A stretch of 30,283 nucleotides of DNA, from the NCBI GenBank assembly GCA_002435305.1, contig DJMH01000108.1, positions 1 to 30,283 on the forward strand, written 5' to 3'. A program made the translations under genes and the position numbers. Source of the stretch: Dehalococcoidia bacterium UBA6495 (lineage in GTDB: Bacteria; Chloroflexota; Dehalococcoidia; Lucifugimonadales; UBA826). Positions 7,582 through 15,448 of the stretch are shown here, one piece after another (within the stretch, counting starts at the first letter, position 1; each line of letters starts with the position of its first letter). Under the pieces are notes generated by a model. It did no database searches. It was not told the DNA's origin and worked only from the letters and a program-made list of their open reading frames with translations.

Positions 7582-8937
7582 CTAATTATCAATTAATTCC
7601 TTGCTTTTCTGCTCCGCTTTTATTGCAAACTCCTCTGCAAAATAGGAACATAGACCTGTGTATTCTTCGGGGTCCAATAACCTTAGTATTTCCTCCTTAG
7701 TTAATTGGCTGGCCACTTCTGGTTCCTCTTGCAGGGTCTGAGAAAATGGCCTCCCTTCATTGACGGATCTTTGAGCTGCTTCATAGACCGCATCATGCGC
7801 CTTTTGTCGACCCATTTTCCGGCCGAGCTCTAGCATAATTCTCTCTGAAAGTATTAAACCTCCACTAAGATCTAGATTTTGTCGCATCCTATCTGGAAAG
7901 ACCTTTAGGTCAGAGAATATTTCAATGAGACCTTTTGTGATCTGGCCCATTAGTACGCATGTCCTGTCAATAGCTGAATTTATCATCATGCTAGTAGTTT
8001 TATCCGCCTCGTGCTCAGTTTGCATCGCTTCTAGGGCCATCGGCACAAATGTCCTGATTTCAGAAGCCCACGCGACCACATCCTGACATAATCGAGGGTT
8101 TCTTTTCTGGGGCATAGTTGAGGAGCCGACAGCACCCACTGGAACAGGTTCTTCCACTTCACCAAACTCCTGTTTCATCATGGTATAGATTTCTCGAGCC
8201 ATTTTAGTAGAAGTAGCCGCGAGCATGGCGAGAATAGTGATGTATTCCGTCAGATGATCTCCTATCACCCTAGAGGGCATGGTCATGGATCCTAATCCAA
8301 GTTCTTTTCCTATCAGTCTTTGGGTTTCAAGCCCTTCAAGACCTACAGAAGCCATAGTCCCCGCCCCTCCGCCAAGCATTGCCACAAAAACACGATCCTC
8401 GCTTGCTTGCAAACGATCCACATGCCGCATCAACTCATCTATCCAGACAGCAACTTTGTAACCAAAAGTGGCTGGCACAGCATGTTGGCCATGTGTCCTT
8501 CCCGGCATCGCATAGTCTTTAGTTGTTTTGGCCAGCTTCCCAAGTATATGAAGCAAACCACCCAGGTCTTCTAGGTAACTGTTATGGCACTTTTTAATTA
8601 ATAGCAGTTTTCCTGTCTGCGTTATATTTTGAGTCGTGGCACCCCAATGTATATATCCACCTGCTTCCTCGCCACATATCCGGTCTAGTTCCCAAATTAA
8701 GGGAACCAGAGGATGTCCTGTCTTATCCAGCCCATCGTAAACATTTTGTATATTCAGAAGCTCAAGCTTGGCTTTTTCCGATATTATCTCGGCGGCCGTG
8801 GTGGGAATAATCCCTTGGCTTGCCTGGGCTCTTGCAAGGGCCGCTTCCACATCTAAATAGGACTGAAAAAGGTTAGCCTCGCTGAACATTTCGCTCACTA
8901 TTGTCTTGTTTTTAATGTAGGGTGCCATCTCTTCCAT
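7582..8937 (-). CDS. Fumarase/adenylosuccinate lyase superfamily protein (PurB / carboxymuconate cycloisomerase subgroup)
   Basis: The 451-residue protein has the three conserved superfamily segments: HWGATTQNI (97-105), GRTHGQHAVP (147-155) with the His pair, and the signature loop GSSTMPQKRNP (271-281), whose Ser is the catalytic base. The superfamily does beta-elimination from succinyl-type substrates with release of fumarate, or cycloisomerisation. HWGATTQ resembles the HWGATSQ of PcaB-type 3-carboxy-cis,cis-muconate cycloisomerases and adenylosuccinate lyase relatives. The sequence alone does not decide between purine synthesis and catabolism. No purine genes are nearby, and the neighbours are CoA-transferases, so a catabolic lyase is at least as likely. 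GAGGAG precedes the ATG at 8937. Confidence 0.88.
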   Translation of the reverse strand: MEEMAPYIKNKTIVSEMFSEANLFQSYLDVEAALARAQASQGIIPTTAAEIISEKAKLELLNIQNVYDGLDKTGHPLVPLIWELDRICGEEAGGYIHWGATTQNITQTGKLLLIKKCHNSYLEDLGGLLHILGKLAKTTKDYAMPGRTHGQHAVPATFGYKVAVWIDELMRHVDRLQASEDRVFVAMLGGGAGTMASVGLEGLETQRLIGKELGLGSMTMPSRVIGDHLTEYITILAMLAATSTKMAREIYTMMKQEFGEVEEPVPVGAVGSSTMPQKRNPRLCQDVVAWASEIRTFVPMALEAMQTEHEADKTTSMMINSAIDRTCVLMGQITKGLIEIFSDLKVFPDRMRQNLDLSGGLILSERIMLELGRKMGRQKAHDAVYEAAQRSVNEGRPFSQTLQEEPEVASQLTKEEILRLLDPEEYTGLCSYFAEEFAIKAEQKSKELIDN

Positions 8938-9244
8938 TTATCTCCTCAACAATATAGATCTACTAACATTCAAAAAAACTTTCCACAGAACCTGTGGAAT
9001 GCCTGTGCAATTATATGTCTATTTCATTAATAACAAGGGGGCAGGCAGGGGACAAGGGGCCGTTGATATCCACACTCAATATAAGCAGTCGGTGATATTC
9101 ACAAATTTTTCTGTTGATCCTCTAATCTTCCACAATCCAGCATGATAAACTCTATACCTATCCACCGCCTAACAGATACTAATGTCCACTACTTACACAA
9201 CCTTATTATTATTTTTATTATCTACAAGGAAATAAAGTCAATTT
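8938..9244. other. Intergenic region with DnaA-box-like words, palindrome and G-rich run
   Basis: This 307-base gap separates the divergent lyase and obgE genes and has no convincing ORF. Compared with TTATCCACA it holds ATATCCACA (9066-9074) and TTATCTACA (9218-9226), each 8 of 9. Weaker 7-of-9 matches lie at 8979, 9095, 9126 and 9158, all on the plus strand. GTTGATATCCACA and GGTGATATTCACA form a near-repeat 29 bases apart. A TTATTATTATTTTTATTATC tract (9203-9222) precedes obgE. G-runs of 5, 4 and 4 occur at 9037-9059. It could be a divergent promoter region, a DnaA-regulated region or an origin; only the words themselves are seen. Confidence 0.35.
8981..8999. promoter_or_regulatory. Perfect palindrome upstream of the lyase gene
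   Basis: TTCCACAG-AAC-CTGTGGAA is a perfect 8-bp inverted repeat with a 3-base centre, 44 bases upstream of the lyase ATG. It suits a dimeric regulator or a small hairpin in the lyase leader. Each arm contains TCCACA, the core of a DnaA box. Confidence 0.4.
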
Positions 9245-10516
9245 ATGATTGATAGTGTATTAATACAAATAACAAGTGGTTCAGGAGGCGACGGAGCAAT
9301 AAGCGGCCGCCATGAAAAGTTTGTGCCGAGAGGGGGCCCCGATGGAGGAGATGGAGGGCGGGGGGGCAACGTCATCATAAAGGGAGACCATAACGAAAAC
9401 ACACTTATCAACTTTAGGTACGTAAAAAATTTTGTGGCTGGAAATGGGGGAAATGGATCTAAAGCAAAAAAGCACGGTAAGGGCGGGGAGGACACCATAA
9501 TAAAAGTTCCGGTGGGAACTCAAGTAATGGACGAGGGAGGCTCTGTTGTCGCTGATATTGTGGTCTCAGGAGAAGAATACATTGCTGCGGTAGGAGGAAG
9601 AGGCGGGTATGGAAATGTCAAATATTCTTCCTCCACAAGTCAGTATCCAGTGATCGCCCAATCGGGCGAATTGGGGTCTGAACATAATCTCAGATTGGAA
9701 CTGAAATTGATCGCCGATGTAGGGATAATAGGTGTTCCAAATGCCGGCAAATCGAGCCTTATCTCATTTCTCACCGCCGCACGGCCAAAAGTGGCTAGCT
9801 ACCCCTTCACAACCATTGAACCGGTACTTGGGTTGGTGGAACACCGGGAAAAGGATTTTGTGATGGTAGATATCCCTGGTCTGATTGAAGGAGCCCATCA
9901 AGGGATTGGTCTCGGGCATGAGTTTCTTAGACATATTGAAAGGACCCGGGTTCTAGTACACCTCGTAGATGGAACATCGGAAAACCCGAGTGGGGATTTT
10001 CAGAAGATTAACAGAGAATTGGAATTATTCGACGAGTCCCTTAAAGATAAACCCCAAATCTTAGCGATCAACAAGGTTGATCTTGAGGAAGTGAGAATAC
10101 TCGCCGAGGATGTCCGGGACTCCATGGGAGAAGATGCTTGGAGGTTTCATATAATTTCGGCAATATCAGGCGAAGGAGTCTCTGAAATGATGGATGAGGT
10201 GGTGCAAGTTTTATCTGAGCAACCTACTTTAAACCGTCGGAAGCTTCCAGAGGAACCTGGGGAAGAAAATATTCCGATATTGCGCCCACAGCCCCGACGA
10301 AGGGGGGTCTCGGTGCGTCAAGAAGATGGTGTATATATTGTAGAAGCTCCGGGAGTTGAAAGAATAGCCCAGAGGATAGATTATGAGGATTGGCTTGCTC
10401 GCATGCAATTCTATAAACACATGCAGAAAACTGGGATCGTAAAAGCTTTAGAGGAAGCAGGAATTAACGAAGGCGATACGGTTCGCATTGGTGATGTGGA
10501 GTGGGAATGGGACTAA
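9245..10516 (+). CDS. obgE: Obg-family GTPase (CgtA/ObgE)
   Basis: Obg is a ribosome-associated GTPase acting in 50S assembly and growth control. All three domains are present in 423 residues. The first is a glycine-rich Obg fold (1-157; for example GGPDGGDGGRGG). The second is a G domain with G1 GVPNAGKSS (163-171), G2 TT at 189-190, G3 DIPG (209-212), G4 NKVD (276-279) and G5 SAI (305-307). The third is a C-terminal OCT domain from about 360 (VYIVEAP ... RIGDVEWEWD). An OCT domain is common in Gram-positive and Chloroflexota Obg proteins. The ATG at 9245 has AAGGA thirteen bases upstream, a rather long spacing. It is transcribed alone and followed by a small hairpin and T-run. Confidence 0.96.
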   Translation: MIDSVLIQITSGSGGDGAISGRHEKFVPRGGPDGGDGGRGGNVIIKGDHNENTLINFRYVKNFVAGNGGNGSKAKKHGKGGEDTIIKVPVGTQVMDEGGSVVADIVVSGEEYIAAVGGRGGYGNVKYSSSTSQYPVIAQSGELGSEHNLRLELKLIADVGIIGVPNAGKSSLISFLTAARPKVASYPFTTIEPVLGLVEHREKDFVMVDIPGLIEGAHQGIGLGHEFLRHIERTRVLVHLVDGTSENPSGDFQKINRELELFDESLKDKPQILAINKVDLEEVRILAEDVRDSMGEDAWRFHIISAISGEGVSEMMDEVVQVLSEQPTLNRRKLPEEPGEENIPILRPQPRRRGVSVRQEDGVYIVEAPGVERIAQRIDYEDWLARMQFYKHMQKTGIVKALEEAGINEGDTVRIGDVEWEWD

Positions 10517-10525
10517 CACTACGAT

Positions 10526-10547
10526 AACCCTGTCAGGGCAATTTTTT
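10526..10547 (+). terminator. Weak intrinsic terminator after obgE
   Basis: CCCT-GTC-AGGG (10528-10538) is a short stem followed by CAA and six T (10542-10547), ten bases after the obgE stop. The stem is only four pairs, so it may be weak. It lies between convergent genes and runs into the peroxiredoxin stop. Confidence 0.4.
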
Positions 10548-11106
10548 AAAAAGCTATATCAAACTTGAACGATTTGTGAAGTTGATCCCTAACACTGCTG
10601 GCGTGACCTCTGAAATTCACGTTCATCCACTTGTGAACTAAAATACCATCCTTGTCTATGAGGAAAGTACAACGAACTACAGACCAAGCACGAAGACCCT
10701 CATCGATGTCAAACCCAAAACCCTTGGCATATTCCGCCTCTTTATCATTTAATTGATATTCACCCCAGACCCCATATTCCTTGATCGTATTCAGATCTGG
10801 ATCCACGCATAAATCAAAGGGTAAATCGTGCTTGTCGGTCATATCTTGATGAGATACCTCGTTATCTGGGCTTATTCCATAAACCGGACAATCGAGCTCA
10901 AGAAAATCGTGATATACATCTCGGAAGTCACAGGCTTCTTGTATACATCCTGAGGTGCCATCTTTAGGATAAAAATAGAGGACGGCGGGAGAACCAAGTA
11001 AATCACGGAGCCTTAAGGTTTTATTTTCATGGTCCACTAAAATGAAATCCGGGACCTTTGCTCCTATCTCTATATTATTTTCGGGTTGATACCGTAAAAG
11101 TTCCAT
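10546..11106 (-). CDS. Peroxiredoxin, BCP/PrxQ type
   Basis: A thiol peroxidase of the AhpC/TSA superfamily that reduces hydrogen peroxide and organic peroxides. The active-site motif PKDGTSGC places the peroxidatic Cys at C54. C59 five residues later is the resolving Cys typical of BCP/PrxQ (CxxxxC). GAKVPDFIL at 15-23 and the VVRCTFLIDKDG strand support the fold. At 186 residues it is longer than the usual 150-160; the extra length lies in the middle (GEYQLNDKEAEYAKGFGF) and at the C-terminus. AGGAG lies seven bases before the ATG at 11106. It follows the one-TM protein gene by 15 bases, so the two are probably co-transcribed. The electron donor is unknown. Confidence 0.92.
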   Translation of the reverse strand: MELLRYQPENNIEIGAKVPDFILVDHENKTLRLRDLLGSPAVLYFYPKDGTSGCIQEACDFRDVYHDFLELDCPVYGISPDNEVSHQDMTDKHDLPFDLCVDPDLNTIKEYGVWGEYQLNDKEAEYAKGFGFDIDEGLRAWSVVRCTFLIDKDGILVHKWMNVNFRGHASSVRDQLHKSFKFDIAF

Positions 11107-11121
11107 CTTCAGTCTCCTAAG

Positions 11122-11640
11122 TTAAGAGTTTCGTACTTCTGGGCCAAGTACGGATAGATCTTGACCATCTTCGCCTACATTATTTTCTATTTCTTTTATA
11201 TATTCATCAACCTTTTTAATGAACTCAACGGGTAGTGTAAACCTAATTAGACTTTCCTTGTAGAATTTTCGCCTCCCAGGGAAGAGGGCGAAACTGGTCT
11301 TTAGTGCCAAATCTGGATCCACGTGTAACAAGTCCGCGTATTCCTGAGCTATGTTACTAAGACTCATCTCTGCTGCAAATAATCTATTGAAGCGTATTCT
11401 TTCGGATTGATTATTCAAATCTGCGAAATCATGACCGCCGCGGAAATTTATATCAGATAAATCCGGGTTGGTAGCCACTGCTACGGCGAGATCTTGTCGT
11501 TGTTGGTTGATTGCGAGTACAAGTTCTCGTTGTGCCACTGAACGTTGCTGTTTCAATTGAAAGAACAAAACAAACGCAACCACTAAAGTGGCTAGTCCAG
11601 TTACAATTTGTGCTCCATAGATTACGATTTCAACGCTCAT
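11122..11640 (-). CDS. Uncharacterised single-pass membrane protein
   Basis: I do not recognise a family with confidence. The 172-residue product has one N-terminal membrane helix (about 7-28, IYGAQIVTGLATLVVAFVLF). A polar, probably helical stretch rich in Gln and Arg follows (FFQLKQQRSVAQRELVLAIN), then a soluble domain of about 120 residues with many charged and aromatic positions. This is the layout of a small membrane anchor with a cytoplasmic domain. The gene shares its strand with, and lies 15 bases from, the peroxiredoxin, which hints at a role near the membrane in oxidative stress; this is only inference from position. It diverges from the tRNA-Thr gene. Confidence 0.75.
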   Translation of the reverse strand: MSVEIVIYGAQIVTGLATLVVAFVLFFQLKQQRSVAQRELVLAINQQRQDLAVAVATNPDLSDINFRGGHDFADLNNQSERIRFNRLFAAEMSLSNIAQEYADLLHVDPDLALKTSFALFPGRRKFYKESLIRFTLPVEFIKKVDEYIKEIENNVGEDGQDLSVLGPEVRNS

Positions 11641-11815
11641 AGTGGTCTGATTCTCTTTCCTAAGTTATTTAAATGTATTGGTATTGCAATTCAGATAATT
11701 GATGATACGTGAAAAATAGGAATGGAATCATATCAGTCTTGTACAATAGTATTGAAGTTATTTGGTACAACATTTGTGGTTGCACTAAGTTTTGGGTTGT
11801 AAATGAAAATGTTAT

Positions 11816-11890
11816 GCCGACGTAGCTCAGCGGTAGAGCAGCTGTTTTGTAAACAGCAGGTCGTCAGTTCGAACCTGACCGTCGGCTCCA
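11816..11890 (+). tRNA. trnT: tRNA-Thr (anticodon TGT), CCA encoded
   Basis: The 75-base sequence folds as a full cloverleaf. The acceptor stem is GCCGACG/CGTCGGC and the D-arm is GCTC/GAGC. The anticodon stem is GCTGT/ACAGC with loop TTTGTAA (anticodon at 11848-11850), and the T-arm is GTCAG-TTCGAAC-CTGAC. The 3' CCA is encoded at 11888-11890. G1-C72 and C2-G71, both threonine identity pairs, are present. The discriminator base is T. No clear terminator follows; the next ORF starts 25 bases after the CCA. Confidence 0.97.
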
Positions 11891-11914
11891 AAAAAATTCT
11901 AAAGGATTCATCTC

Positions 11915-12067
11915 GTGCCAGAAGAGGACAAGAGATTACAAGCAGATTCAGTCGATGCCTTTGAATTCATAGGAAGAATAGCCCTGACAAGAAAAAAGCA
12001 GGTTGAAGAAACCAAAGAGCTCTCCAAAGAAGTAGACCAGGAGAAACCTGATACTGATTTGTCGTAA
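11915..12067 (+). CDS. Small acidic hypothetical protein, 50 residues
   Basis: A GTG at 11915 is preceded at nine bases by AAAGGA and opens 50 codons ending in TAA at 12065-12067. The product starts MPEEDKRLQADSVDAFEFIG, is strongly charged (Glu, Lys and Asp rich) and looks alpha-helical with a short hydrophobic patch (AFEFIGRIAL). No cysteine motif or signal is visible and I do not recognise a family. It lies 25 bases downstream of tRNA-Thr on the same strand, so it could be read from the tRNA promoter. The composition is protein-like and the opposite-strand frame is less plausible, but the ORF is short enough to be chance. Confidence 0.5.
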   Translation: MPEEDKRLQADSVDAFEFIGRIALTRKKQVEETKELSKEVDQEKPDTDLS

Positions 12068-12137
12068 TGGGAGAGCCCAATGCGGCGCCCCACGTATCTG
12101 CATTAAAGGCTAGCACCCAACCATGCCGATATTGAAT

Positions 12138-12851
12138 CTACCACCAAGTCTCTGATTTAATTTGGCCTGTATTGAACCCTGTTTTTTGTAACTGAGTTGA
12201 CAGAGAAGCGACAAAGCCATCCGGACCACAGACAAAAGCGATATCGAAGGTGGAGGCTTCTAATTGATTTAACATGTCAGCATTAACCCTGCCTGAGAAT
12301 CCTTCAGTGGAATGGGTAGATGCGCCGGATATGGTGTAGGAATAGGAAAGCTGATGAGGGTTTTGCAGACAGAGGTCTTTTAACTCCCTGGTAAACAATA
12401 ATTCTTCACGGGAGGAAACGCTATGCATGATTGTTGCCCTGTGATTAGTCGCCTCCCCGATGTACCTGAAGATACTCACCAAAGGGGTAAGCCCGATTCC
12501 ACCAGCTATTAATATCGCATTACCCTGCTCAGGGACGTATACACAGCTTCCACCCGTTGAAAAAGAAACAGTATCCCCCTCCATCATGGATTGATGAATA
12601 TATTGGGTTACTTTGTCATCCCCTGTGTTTTTTACGGCTAAAGAAATGAATTGTGTGTTGCATGGGGTTGATGTGATTGAATAACCAGCTACTTGTTCCC
12701 TCCCGTGCAGGGATACAAACAGATCAATCCATTGTCCGGGAAGAAAATCAATCTTGCCTTCACAGGGAATCAAATCGAAAGATTTCGTAGAGGCAGTTTC
12801 TTGCTTGATGTTAGCAACCTTCGCAGTAACTATGTGTCTATCAGGTTGCAT
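12138..12851 (-). CDS. FAD/NAD(P)-binding ferredoxin-reductase-type oxidoreductase, OXNAD1-like
   Basis: A single-chain flavin reductase of the ferredoxin-NADP reductase fold, 237 residues, without an iron-sulfur domain. The FAD-binding barrel contains LPGQWIDLFV (37-46) and AGYSITS (55-61). The NAD(P) domain has ILIAGGIGLTPLVSIFRY (113-130) and CGPDGFV (208-214), and the chain ends in a Trp pair. The usual Arg of RxYS is replaced by Ala (A55), as in the VAGFSI form of the OXNAD1 group. It probably passes electrons from NAD(P)H to a partner protein that cannot be named. It is last in a run after the class I aminotransferase and alanine dehydrogenase (30-base gap), so a link to amino-acid oxidation is possible. 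Confidence 0.85.
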   Translation of the reverse strand: MQPDRHIVTAKVANIKQETASTKSFDLIPCEGKIDFLPGQWIDLFVSLHGREQVAGYSITSTPCNTQFISLAVKNTGDDKVTQYIHQSMMEGDTVSFSTGGSCVYVPEQGNAILIAGGIGLTPLVSIFRYIGEATNHRATIMHSVSSREELLFTRELKDLCLQNPHQLSYSYTISGASTHSTEGFSGRVNADMLNQLEASTFDIAFVCGPDGFVASLSTQLQKTGFNTGQIKSETWW

Positions 12852-12881
12852 CTTGTCTTAAACCCTGTTCTTAATATGAAC

Positions 12882-14000
12882 TTATGAGAGCATTTCCTCT
12901 AAATTTGAAAATGCCATACTCAGGCTCTCAGCCAGAGCAGGATATGTTATTTGTCCACCCATGGTGTTGATTCCCTTAGCAAGGCTACTGTCTAAACCGA
13001 TAGCTTTGTGGACACCGTTCTTTGCAATCGACCGAACGTAGGGTAGGGTAGCGTTTGAAAGTGAAATGCTGGCGGTATGGCCCACTATTCCCGGCATGTT
13101 AGTTACTGCATAATGGATAACGTCGTCTTGAATATAGGTCGGGGTTTGATGAGAGGTTGGACGGATGTCTTCAACACAGCCACCTTGGTCGATCGCAACA
13201 TCGATAATAACTCCTCCTGGCATCATATCTTTAACCATATCGCGACTGACTATTTTAGGAGCTTTTGCCCCAGGCACTAACACTGCGCCCACGACAACTT
13301 CTGAGCGCTGAACCTTCTCTGCCAGTACCGCAGGGGTCGGATAAATGGTTTTCACGTGGCCATTCGTTAAGGTGTCTATTTCTCTAATTCTATCTAGATT
13401 AATATCAGCGACGGTTACGTCGGCCCCTGCCCCCATTAATGCTGTCGCCGCATTTAGCCCCACAGTTCCGCCCCCAATAATAAAGGCGCTGCAATTGCCA
13501 GATCCAGGCACACCACTAAGTAATTTACCAACCCCGCTTTCTATATTGGTTAAAAGGCGCGCTGAAACTTGAGGAACTAAACGTCCTGCGATTTCACTCA
13601 TGGGATGAAGCAGCCCTAGCCTACCTTTATCGTCTTCTACAGTCTCATAAGCGATCCCGGTCACATTTTTCTTCAATATGCAATCAAGTAAATCCAGCTC
13701 AGCGGCTAGGTGGAGGTACGTGAAAACGGTTTGGCCTTCTTGTATTAAATCAAATTCGTTAGGCTGAGGTTCTTTTACCTTGACGATGAGCTCTGCCATG
13801 CCGTATATCTCAGCAGGGTCTGAGACTATGGTCGCTCCTGCACCATACAGGTAAGTATCATCAGAAAACCGAGACCCTTGGCCGGCGCCAGCTTCTACGA
13901 GGACTTTATGACCGTCAGAGACTAAAACCTCGACTTTATCAGGAGGTAAAGACACTCTGTTCTCATCGGGCTTTATTTCTTTTGGGACACCTATTATCAC
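12882..14000 (-). CDS. ald: Alanine dehydrogenase
   Basis: Ald deaminates L-alanine to pyruvate and ammonia with NAD+, or runs in reverse. The 372-residue length is standard. It has MIIGVPKEIK at the start, the catalytic Lys in KVKEP (K76) and His in YLHLA (H97), spaced 21 residues apart as in characterised enzymes. The NAD fold is IIGGGTVGLNAATALMGAG, followed by IDVAIDQGGC with the active-site Asp. The start is a GTG at 14000, with CAGGAG eight bases upstream. It lies between a class I aminotransferase (44-base gap) and the OXNAD1-like reductase (30-base gap). Aminotransfer to pyruvate followed by alanine deamination would recover ammonia from other amino acids. Confidence 0.96.
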   Translation of the reverse strand: MIIGVPKEIKPDENRVSLPPDKVEVLVSDGHKVLVEAGAGQGSRFSDDTYLYGAGATIVSDPAEIYGMAELIVKVKEPQPNEFDLIQEGQTVFTYLHLAAELDLLDCILKKNVTGIAYETVEDDKGRLGLLHPMSEIAGRLVPQVSARLLTNIESGVGKLLSGVPGSGNCSAFIIGGGTVGLNAATALMGAGADVTVADINLDRIREIDTLTNGHVKTIYPTPAVLAEKVQRSEVVVGAVLVPGAKAPKIVSRDMVKDMMPGGVIIDVAIDQGGCVEDIRPTSHQTPTYIQDDVIHYAVTNMPGIVGHTASISLSNATLPYVRSIAKNGVHKAIGLDSSLAKGINTMGGQITYPALAESLSMAFSNLEEMLS

Positions 14001-14044
14001 AACTTAAACTCCTGGCCTTGATAATATATAAACGCTAAACACAG

Positions 14045-15313
14045 TTAATTTTGAATGTCTAAAACCTTTTCAAAAGCTTTTCCGATTCTTCTGCTAGCTT
14101 CCTCAAGATGCTCAAAGGGAGCACGAGTGAAGGCTAGTCGAAAATGCGAATCATCTAGCGAGCTATCAACATAAAAAATAGATCCTAATGGGAAAATAAC
14201 ACCCTCTTCGGCAGCGGCCTGAATCAAGTCAAAAGCTTTGGTTTGAGTACATTTGACCCAAAGGAAGTAACCACCTTCTGGTTCCTCCAATTCGACATAG
14301 GGATCGCAGTATTTCCTGAGGGAATCAACCATTGTTCTACACTTGGATTTGTATAAATCCCGCATTGAGTCAATGTGACTATCTAGCTTTCCCGACTCTA
14401 TTAGATCTGCTAGAGCATAATGGACCAGTGAACTGTTGCCCATGTCAAACCGCACTTTCGTTAGTGGTTCAGCCAACTCGTCTCTTGCTTGAATCCAACC
14501 AGCCCTCAGTCCGGTGGCCAAAATTTTGCTAAAACTACCCATTTTTATTACCCCATGGCCATCAGAAAGAGCATAGTATGATGGCGGTGGCGGCGTATCG
14601 TAATAAATTTCAGTATATGCGGCATCTTCTGCTATGAGAATTTTGTGTTCCGCGCATATTTCCAGAATTGCTTTTCTAATTTCCAAGGTAGTCACATTAC
14701 CCATTGGATTGTGATAATCAGGGATGGTGTAAAAGAGTTTTACTCTTTTACCTTGGGCCACAAGCGATTCGACAGTTTCCTTAAATAAATCCGGGTTAAT
14801 GCCTTCTTTATCCATTGGCACCTCAACAACTTCTGCCCTGAATCCCCTAATGGCCCTTACCGTTCCCGAGTAACTTGGAGATTCTACGATGGCGATGTCT
14901 CCAGATCCTACGAAAGCCTTGCAGACGTTTTCGAGACACCCAGAGCTTCCATTGTGCATGATTATATTGTCAGGAAGAAGGTTTGTTCCTTCAATTTTAT
15001 TTTGGCGGTCAGCTATTAATTGACGTAGGCCTTCATAACCAAACCAGCCTCCGTACATAAGCGACTCACGAAAATCGTCTCTAATTGATTTAGAGAAACT
15101 ATTGATTAAGTCTTCCGTCGGAAGAGCGGTATCGTCCGGAATTCCACCAGCTAAAACAATGGGGTCGGGATGTTCTGTGGGAAGTCTCCAAAAACGACCA
15201 GCATCGGTGGCACTCCCTGCACCTATGCTGCGCGCAGCTTCCGAAAGTAAGTCGTTTTCTATGTCCAAGGATTGCCATTGGCTGGCGATTGTTTCTTTTT
15301 CGAATTGCACCAT
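14045..15313 (-). CDS. PLP-dependent aminotransferase, class I/II (2-aminoadipate / MocR-catalytic-domain type)
   Basis: The 422-residue protein has fold-type I aminotransferase features. These are LAGGIPDDTALP near the start, GSSGCLENVCKAF in the phosphate-binding region, YHNPMGN with the PLP-contacting Asn, AEDAAY with the Asp that pairs with the pyridine nitrogen (D230), and the Schiff-base Lys in GSFSKILATGLRAGW (K263). Near the C-terminus GGYFLWV and FRLAF match the substrate-carboxylate region. There is no DNA-binding extension, so it is not a MocR regulator. LysN-type 2-aminoadipate or branched/aromatic aminotransferases are the nearest groups; the substrate is unknown. It is read just upstream of ald. 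Confidence 0.92.
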   Translation of the reverse strand: MVQFEKETIASQWQSLDIENDLLSEAARSIGAGSATDAGRFWRLPTEHPDPIVLAGGIPDDTALPTEDLINSFSKSIRDDFRESLMYGGWFGYEGLRQLIADRQNKIEGTNLLPDNIIMHNGSSGCLENVCKAFVGSGDIAIVESPSYSGTVRAIRGFRAEVVEVPMDKEGINPDLFKETVESLVAQGKRVKLFYTIPDYHNPMGNVTTLEIRKAILEICAEHKILIAEDAAYTEIYYDTPPPPSYYALSDGHGVIKMGSFSKILATGLRAGWIQARDELAEPLTKVRFDMGNSSLVHYALADLIESGKLDSHIDSMRDLYKSKCRTMVDSLRKYCDPYVELEEPEGGYFLWVKCTQTKAFDLIQAAAEEGVIFPLGSIFYVDSSLDDSHFRLAFTRAPFEHLEEASRRIGKAFEKVLDIQN

Positions 15314-15448
15314 ATCATTAAACCTTATGCCTATTGATGCCGAAGGCGAATAGGACAGCTAATCGTTTTCTTTCACATAAGGATAACCTGTCGCGACTAA
15401 CTAGTGAAGCTATAAAGAAAAGCGATAGTAAGAACCAGAAGCAAGGCT

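Noticed and set aside
9037..9059. G-quadruplex in the run of G-tracts
   Set aside because: Only three tracts of four or more G plus one GG; a stable four-tract structure is not supported, so it is kept only as a G-rich run.
9238..9523. Minus-strand ORFs over the start of obgE
   Set aside because: They are products of the glycine-rich codons of the Obg domain read backwards.
11739..11770. TTGTAC ... GTACAA inverted repeat upstream of tRNA-Thr
   Set aside because: Arms of six bases with a 20-base gap in AT-rich DNA are not above chance, and no promoter spacing fits.
11908..12093. Minus-strand 61-codon ORF behind tRNA-Thr
   Set aside because: No ribosome site; the plus-strand 50-codon frame has better composition and start signals.
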